NCBI GenBank assembly: GCA_022616415.1
Contig: JAKEEU010000078.1
Location: forward strand, 1-45,301
Direction of reading: 5' to 3'
Length of the DNA stretch: 45,301 nt
DNA from: Candidatus Zhuqueibacterota bacterium
GTDB taxonomy: Bacteria; Zhuqueibacterota; Zhuqueibacteria; Zhuqueibacterales; Zhuqueibacteraceae
The first letter of the stretch is position 1, and the number at the start of each line of letters is the position of its first letter. A model generated the notes under the pieces. The model did no database searches, had not been told where the DNA came from, and was given only the letters and a program-made list of their open reading frames with translations. The position numbers were made by a program, and so were the translations under genes. Below, piece by piece: positions 40,585-45,301 of the stretch.

Positions 40585-43500
40585 CTACAGCGCGCGCTGA
40601 AAACTCAGCACGTAGCGGAATTTGAATTCGTCTTCTCGCGAGCCGTTGGATTTAAGCCGCGGCTCGCTCACCCACAGTGGAAAATCCAGCCGCAGCGTGT
40701 AGTTGGTGCCGACGATAAATGTATACCAGTCGTCCGGCCATTGCTTATTGAACGTGATGCCGACGCCGGCATCGGACAACTGTTTGGTGTTGTCATTCAA
40801 ATCTTCGAGGCGACCGGTATCGAAGAAGGCAGCCAGTGTCGAATTGCCCAGCACGGGCGCGAGCAAACGACCGATCAGTGGCAGACGCAGGGCTTTGCGC
40901 AATTCGATATTGACGGCCAGCAAGCTTTTGCCGGCGCGCTCGGGCTGGTCGAAATAACCGCGCAGATTGCCGCCACCGGGACGATGGTAATGCGCCTCCG
41001 CCGGAAACGCGCCGCGGCTGCGCAAATAAAAACTCCCAAATTGTTCGGCCGGACTGGCATCGAAAGCATAGAAGAGATGTTCGGTGGGCTTGCCATCTTG
41101 TTGCCGCAAAAACGCGCCCTGAAACAATCGCAAATACAACCCGTCGCCGCGCTGGTTGGGAATCCAAAAGTTGAAACTGCCTTGCAAGCGTGTAAAAGTC
41201 ACGTCGCTGCCGAAAGCCTCGTCGGCGTGGCGAATTTCGTAATTCAATAGACTGCGCCACTTCATGCCGCGCGGATTCACATTGAAGGTCAAATAAGCTT
41301 GATTCACTTTGCCAATGCTCCAAGTCGGAACGGCCATAATGTTGCCGCCGACTTCCACGCGCCTGAGTGTATAATCGACTTGGTCTTTGGGCAGTTCAGT
41401 ATAATTAACGCCAACGGTTAAATTGAAATTCGGCGGCACGATGAGCGATTTTGCCCAAGCCGCGCGCAGGCTCAAATCGCCCATAATACGGCCTTCCAAC
41501 TTCATCAGCGTAATTTGGTATCCGGCGCGGCCGCCGAGTGGATTGTTGAAACTGAAGCGGCCATCAAGCTCCGAAGAATTGGGGCCGTACCATCCTGCCA
41601 GCGACAACAAACGGCTGTTGCGATAACGGCCATTGAAACGCGCGCCGAATCGCAAGCCGTCAATGTCATTGTACCAGAAGCTCGGTTTCCATGTGACGAC
41701 GTAGGCATCGGGAGGGTTGTAATTCATGCGCGGATATTCGGGATAAAACTCAACACGTAAGTGACCGTGACCGATGCGGCTTTTGTCCATGATTTGATCG
41801 TCGGGATCGAGCACAGCGTCGCGCGGCTCCGTTACGGTCGTGAATGTGAGCGTTCCCCTCTTTTCCTTGCCGTCCCAGCGTTGCCGGATTTTCTCATTAT
41901 CTGCCAAGGTCAATTCCACCTCGACTGGCATAATGCCTTCATCGTTGCGCGCAATTTCGATTTCGGTTTGCCATTTGCCGTTTGCTGTTTGCTTTTTTTC
42001 GACGCTGCCAAGCTGATAATCCACGGTTTTGGTTTCGTGCAGCCATTGCTGGAAGAACCAGTCCAAGTCCATGCCGCTGACATCTTCACAGACTTGCTTG
42101 AAACGCGCTTCATTAACGTGCTTGAGCGCCCAGTGGTTGAAATACTCGTGACAAATTTTCTGAAAGATTTCTTCGCCGACAACGTAACGCAGCATTTCGT
42201 AAAAGATTGAGCCTTTGGTGTAGGCATTGACGCTGTAGACAAGGCCGTCTATATATTTGTACGCATAGCGCGAGATTGGCTCGTTGTAGCCGCTATTCAT
42301 GTACCACTGCGCAAAATTACGATTCCCGACATTGTTCGTCACTTGCGGGCGGCGGCGCCGTAGCCACGTGGCGTTTTTCATCGCGGTTTCGCGGTCATAG
42401 CCCCATTGGCCGTAGCGCGTTTCCATATACCAACTGGTTTGAAATGAGGTGAAGCCTTCGTCGAGAAACGCTTCCTTTTGCTCGTTGTTGCCAAAGATGC
42501 CGAAGAAATAAATGTGGCCGACTTCGTGAAGAATGAGGCCTTGGCTCTCCGAAGCGTTCATGACGAGCATCGGATACTCCATGCCGCCGCCGAGCAAGCC
42601 GTGCGTGATCGACAATTGCGGATAAGGATAACGGCCAAATTTTGTCGAAAGCCATTCGAGCGCACGCCGGCCGCGCTCCGTCACCACTTTGCTCCATTTG
42701 GGCTTGGCGTCACTGCGAAAGAGCGCGTGAATCGGAATGCCGTCGTACTCGCCGCGCTCGTAGAGAAAATCCGAAGACGTGATCCAGGCAAAATCATGTA
42801 CCTGTTCGGCATGGAAAGTCACTTGTCTCCTCTGCTGATCTTTCATCTTGACGACAAGCGCTTTTTTCATCTCGGCATATTTGCTCGGCCATTCCGCCTC
42901 CGAGAGTGAGGTATCGACCTGCACAAGCGACCAGCCCGGATCGCCTTTCGTCACCACGCCGGTGGCGCCGACGATGTAATCGAACGGCACGTCGATGGTC
43001 ACGTCGAACGTGCCGAACTCACCATAAAATTCGCCGATATAATGCAGCGGCTCCGCATGCCAGCCCTCTTCGTCGTAAACGCACAGCTTTGGATACCATT
43101 GCGCAAAGTCAAATTGATTGCCGCGGTAGCCGGCGCGGTCCTGAAACAAGCGCACTTTTGATTTGAAGGCCAGTTCGAGGCGAATCTCTTCACCAGGTTT
43201 GAGCGGCTCGGGCAACGCGGCTTCGAGAATCGAGTCCGTGACTTTGAATGCGCTTACCATCCCGACTTTCCTTAATTTGTCTTCTGAAGGAAGGTCGGGA
43301 CTTTCACCTTTGGGCAGGAAACGGAATTCGGTAATATCGATCCAACCCGCAGCTTCGTCGTTTGGCAGATTGCGGACATAAAACGCCGCCGCCTCTTTGG
43401 CGCGCACCGTTTCGTTATTGCGAAAGCCGTTAGGGTAAAGATACAGGTAAATTTTGTCGAGCGTATTCGGCGAGTTGTTGCGATAGAGAATGCTCGAGGT

Positions 43501-43659
43501 GCCGGTGAGTAATTTCGTGGCCGGGTCGAGGCTGACGTTCATTTTGTAATGAACGAATTGCTGCCAGTAGCCGTTCGGCGTGTCGCCGCCGAACAGCCGC
43601 GTTGCAATCAAAAACAGCGTAGCTAAAATTGCAACGCACTTGGGGCATGGCTTGTGCAT
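40585..43659 (-). CDS. M1 metallopeptidase with a C-terminal Omp85-like barrel
   Basis: The 1024-residue protein has a signal peptide, an M1-type N-terminal beta domain, and the zinc site HEVGH (His378, Glu379, His382) with the third ligand Glu401 exactly 19 residues on (HExxHx18E), preceded by LGGGMEYPMLVMN in place of GAMEN. A catalytic helical domain follows. From about residue 640 the sequence becomes strand-rich and ends like an Omp85 barrel: RPGGGNLRGYFDQPERAGKS (about residue 894) and a final strand FKFRYVLSFQRAL. An aminopeptidase fused to an outer-membrane barrel would be anchored at the cell surface or periplasmic face. The strand-rich part might instead be another barrel-type anchor. 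Start ATG 43659; terminator at 40526-40564. Confidence 0.8.
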   Translation of the reverse strand: MHKPCPKCVAILATLFLIATRLFGGDTPNGYWQQFVHYKMNVSLDPATKLLTGTSSILYRNNSPNTLDKIYLYLYPNGFRNNETVRAKEAAAFYVRNLPNDEAAGWIDITEFRFLPKGESPDLPSEDKLRKVGMVSAFKVTDSILEAALPEPLKPGEEIRLELAFKSKVRLFQDRAGYRGNQFDFAQWYPKLCVYDEEGWHAEPLHYIGEFYGEFGTFDVTIDVPFDYIVGATGVVTKGDPGWSLVQVDTSLSEAEWPSKYAEMKKALVVKMKDQQRRQVTFHAEQVHDFAWITSSDFLYERGEYDGIPIHALFRSDAKPKWSKVVTERGRRALEWLSTKFGRYPYPQLSITHGLLGGGMEYPMLVMNASESQGLILHEVGHIYFFGIFGNNEQKEAFLDEGFTSFQTSWYMETRYGQWGYDRETAMKNATWLRRRRPQVTNNVGNRNFAQWYMNSGYNEPISRYAYKYIDGLVYSVNAYTKGSIFYEMLRYVVGEEIFQKICHEYFNHWALKHVNEARFKQVCEDVSGMDLDWFFQQWLHETKTVDYQLGSVEKKQTANGKWQTEIEIARNDEGIMPVEVELTLADNEKIRQRWDGKEKRGTLTFTTVTEPRDAVLDPDDQIMDKSRIGHGHLRVEFYPEYPRMNYNPPDAYVVTWKPSFWYNDIDGLRFGARFNGRYRNSRLLSLAGWYGPNSSELDGRFSFNNPLGGRAGYQITLMKLEGRIMGDLSLRAAWAKSLIVPPNFNLTVGVNYTELPKDQVDYTLRRVEVGGNIMAVPTWSIGKVNQAYLTFNVNPRGMKWRSLLNYEIRHADEAFGSDVTFTRLQGSFNFWIPNQRGDGLYLRLFQGAFLRQQDGKPTEHLFYAFDASPAEQFGSFYLRSRGAFPAEAHYHRPGGGNLRGYFDQPERAGKSLLAVNIELRKALRLPLIGRLLAPVLGNSTLAAFFDTGRLEDLNDNTKQLSDAGVGITFNKQWPDDWYTFIVGTNYTLRLDFPLWVSEPRLKSNGSREDEFKFRYVLSFQRAL

Positions 43660-43701
43660 AAAACTCCTCTCCTCACTTAAAATGGTTGGATTGGTAAGCG
43701 T

Positions 43702-44880
43702 TTAATATTTCCCAAACGTCTCTGCCAACTGTGCCAGCACTTCGATATTCTCCGGCGGCGTATGCGGCGCAACCGAGCAGGCCGAGCTTAAAATATAGCC
43801 GCCGCCGGGCTTGCCAATCTCCAACCTTCTTTTTACGTCTTCTTTCACCTCGCCCTGGCTGCCGTACAGCAGCGTATTCACCGGATCGATGTTTCCTTTT
43901 ATAAAGGTTTTGCCGGAGAGAATTTTCTTGGCCTCTTCCAGCTCGACCGTGCCGAGCGGCGGCGGGTCGAGCGTGTCGATGCCGTTGGCGCCGGTGGCCA
44001 TCATCAGATCGAGGCGGTCGCCGATGCTGCCGCAGGTGTGCGTATATACCGGAAGAGCCGGAAAAGCTTTTTTGATTGCGGCGATGACTTTTTGCTCGTA
44101 GGGCAGGACGAACTCTTCGTAATGCTGCCGCGAGATCAATCCCGCGCCGGCGAAGGCGGAAGAGATCAAAACGGCATCGACGCCGCAAGCAGCTTGTTTT
44201 TGGGCGAGGTCGATGGCGCCGTCAGCGAGACGCTCGAGACAGGCTTTGGCCTTGCCGGGGTCGTCGAGAATCGCCATCAGCGCGTGCTCGTAATTGAGCA
44301 GCTCCAAAAATTGCGACCACGGCGAGAAAACTTCCGAGTGTACGGAGACGGAGTCTCCCACTTTCGCCAGCACCAATTTGATCGTGTCGAAATGATAGTC
44401 GGGGAAATAATCATCAAAAGGCCGCGGCTCGGCCTCGAAACCCCAGGTGTACGGATAGGTGATGTCGGTCAAGTCCCACGGCTCGACGTAGTAAAGTTCT
44501 TCCGGTTTGATTTCCTGAAAAGCCGGGAAATAGCGCGTGCCGTCCGCCAAGTAGTAATGCGGATTGTCGTCGTTGGGAAAAACGGTATAGTTGCCGTTTT
44601 TCCAGCGAATGATGCTTTCGCCCTCAGCGGGCGCGATCGTGTTGATGAAATTCTCAAAATTCGGATCGCGGCCGGGGAGATTAACGAGAATACCGTCAAA
44701 ATGATAACGCCGTTGTAACGCCACCAAAGCCTCGGCGAAACCCTCCGAAGTATACCAAGTTTCCAGCGGCTTGACCGGCGCCTGCAAAAAATAATGCCCG
44801 AGCGCGAGCTGGCACATCACCGGCACCCGGTCGGGCGCCTGCAAAGCCATGGCCTGTTGCATGCGGTGTTTGGGCGTCAT
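43702..44880 (-). CDS. Uroporphyrinogen decarboxylase family protein (MtaA-like)
   Basis: The 392-residue protein has the URO-D fold pattern: MTPKHRMQQAMALQAPDRVP, FDGILVNLPGRD, VSVHSEVFSPWSQFLELL, VDAVLISSAFAGAG, and PVYTHTCGSIGDRLDLMMA with the HTCG zinc-type motif of the methylcobamide:CoM methyltransferase (MtaA) branch, then GNIDPVNTLLYGS. It lacks the paired residues of true heme-pathway HemE and so is likely a corrinoid-linked methyltransferase or related enzyme. The M1 peptidase gene follows after 42 bases on the same strand, so the two may be co-transcribed, although functionally they seem unrelated. Start ATG 44880. Confidence 0.82.
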   Translation of the reverse strand: MTPKHRMQQAMALQAPDRVPVMCQLALGHYFLQAPVKPLETWYTSEGFAEALVALQRRYHFDGILVNLPGRDPNFENFINTIAPAEGESIIRWKNGNYTVFPNDDNPHYYLADGTRYFPAFQEIKPEELYYVEPWDLTDITYPYTWGFEAEPRPFDDYFPDYHFDTIKLVLAKVGDSVSVHSEVFSPWSQFLELLNYEHALMAILDDPGKAKACLERLADGAIDLAQKQAACGVDAVLISSAFAGAGLISRQHYEEFVLPYEQKVIAAIKKAFPALPVYTHTCGSIGDRLDLMMATGANGIDTLDPPPLGTVELEEAKKILSGKTFIKGNIDPVNTLLYGSQGEVKEDVKRRLEIGKPGGGYILSSACSVAPHTPPENIEVLAQLAETFGKY

Positions 44881-45301
44881 GGAGCAAGCTCTCTTTCTTT
44901 GAGATTTGAGATGCTTGATGGTTACACCTTAACTTTGCACGTATAAAACTCAAACCCCGCCCCGATTCCTTTTTGAAATTTTAAAAGGAAAATCGGGACT
45001 CCTTATGATTACCGAAACCCATTGGGGTGGCGGTTTTGATTCTATAATGCAAAATCGGGGTTACGGAAAAATAACACGCTCTCAATTTAAATGCGCCCCG
45101 ATCATTATGCAAGCGCTTTATTTTAAAATTTTTTACGCAAGATCAAATTTTTGAAGCTATACCTTTACGGCTAAAGTGGCGAGGAAATAAATTCACCAGC
45201 CTCAGTAGATCACATTTTTAGCTCTTTGTCAATTATGGGCTAATCGGCTCAACGCTAGAAATAACTCCGTAGATGTTTTCGACCGCTCGGCGTAAGAACT
45301 G
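44881..45301. other. Intergenic sequence with a palindromic repeat, no gene
   Basis: An inverted repeat at 44961-44997 (CCCGATTCCTTTT against AAAAGGAAAATCGGG, with a two-base bulge) and nearby TCGGGG motifs are the only structure. No frame with a family match or ribosome binding site is seen. The upstream promoter of the URO-D gene must be on the minus strand within this region, but no clear hexamers stand out. Confidence 0.5.

Noticed and set aside
44961..44997. Palindrome at the right end as a CRISPR repeat
   Set aside because: There is only one unit and no regularly spaced copies.

Overview
The window looks like a Gram-negative chromosome from a poorly characterised bacterium. Outer-membrane barrels of the Omp85 type, lipoproteins, paired M16 peptidases, several SpoIIE-type phosphatases with 7TM sensor domains and a Ser/Thr-kinase remnant together recall candidate phyla of the FCB/KSB1 kind. 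That placement is inference from gene families; no rRNA, tRNA or marker gene is present to test it.

Region 1 (1-4000) is a decayed accessory zone. It holds a truncated NTF2-like gene, a small ABM-like gene, an ankyrin gene split by one in-frame TGA, a headless PQQ-propeller fragment, and a HigB/HigA toxin-antitoxin module lying between two ~128-bp direct repeats. A secreted zinc-protease gene (4001-4948) follows.

Region 2 (4975-17147) is the most interesting part: a tightly coupled, plus-strand, type II fatty-acid/polyketide-like biosynthetic operon. A good sigma70-type promoter (4975-5003) precedes a FabZ-like protein lacking the catalytic His, a FAD-dependent halogenase-like enzyme, a DUF1702 (enediyne-associated) protein, a DUF3800 gene, a Tat-lipoprotein-like membrane protein, a 640-aa protein fusing a complete ketosynthase to a Cys-less ketosynthase-like (chain-length-factor-like) half, an ACP, a GcvT-like folate-binding protein, a ketoreductase, a malonyl transferase, a second FabZ-like protein with an intact His/Glu pair, and a beta-propeller lipoprotein. 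Most junctions are ATGA overlaps. The two long gaps both carry copies of the same small repeat, and one of them seems to have cut off an original ATGA-coupled start. No enoyl reductase or release enzyme is visible, so an unsaturated (polyene-like) ACP-bound product is a reasonable guess.

Region 3 (17236-20147) has an AraC regulator with a membrane N-terminus, a DUF433 antitoxin-like gene between two decayed copies of a GNAT acetyltransferase gene, and a methyltransferase. Region 4 (20256-26555) has an M16 protease pair, a zinc-finger anti-sigma-like protein, an in-frame chimera of sigma region 2 and an anti-sigma-like C-terminus, an Ig-like lipoprotein and an Smr-domain protein.

Region 5 (26556-40584) is a signalling array on the minus strand: a class III adenylate cyclase and SpoIIE/PP2C phosphatases that share one N-terminal sensor architecture, together with truncated, chimeric and frameshifted relatives. 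It also holds an Omp85-like barrel gene, a 33-codon kinase remnant and two small plus-strand gene pairs that resemble toxin-antitoxin modules. Region 6 (40585-45301) has an M1 metallopeptidase with a C-terminal Omp85-like barrel and a uroporphyrinogen-decarboxylase-family (MtaA-like) gene, followed by palindrome-containing intergenic sequence. The repeated theme across the window is small palindromic elements and partial duplications that trim, fuse or extend genes.
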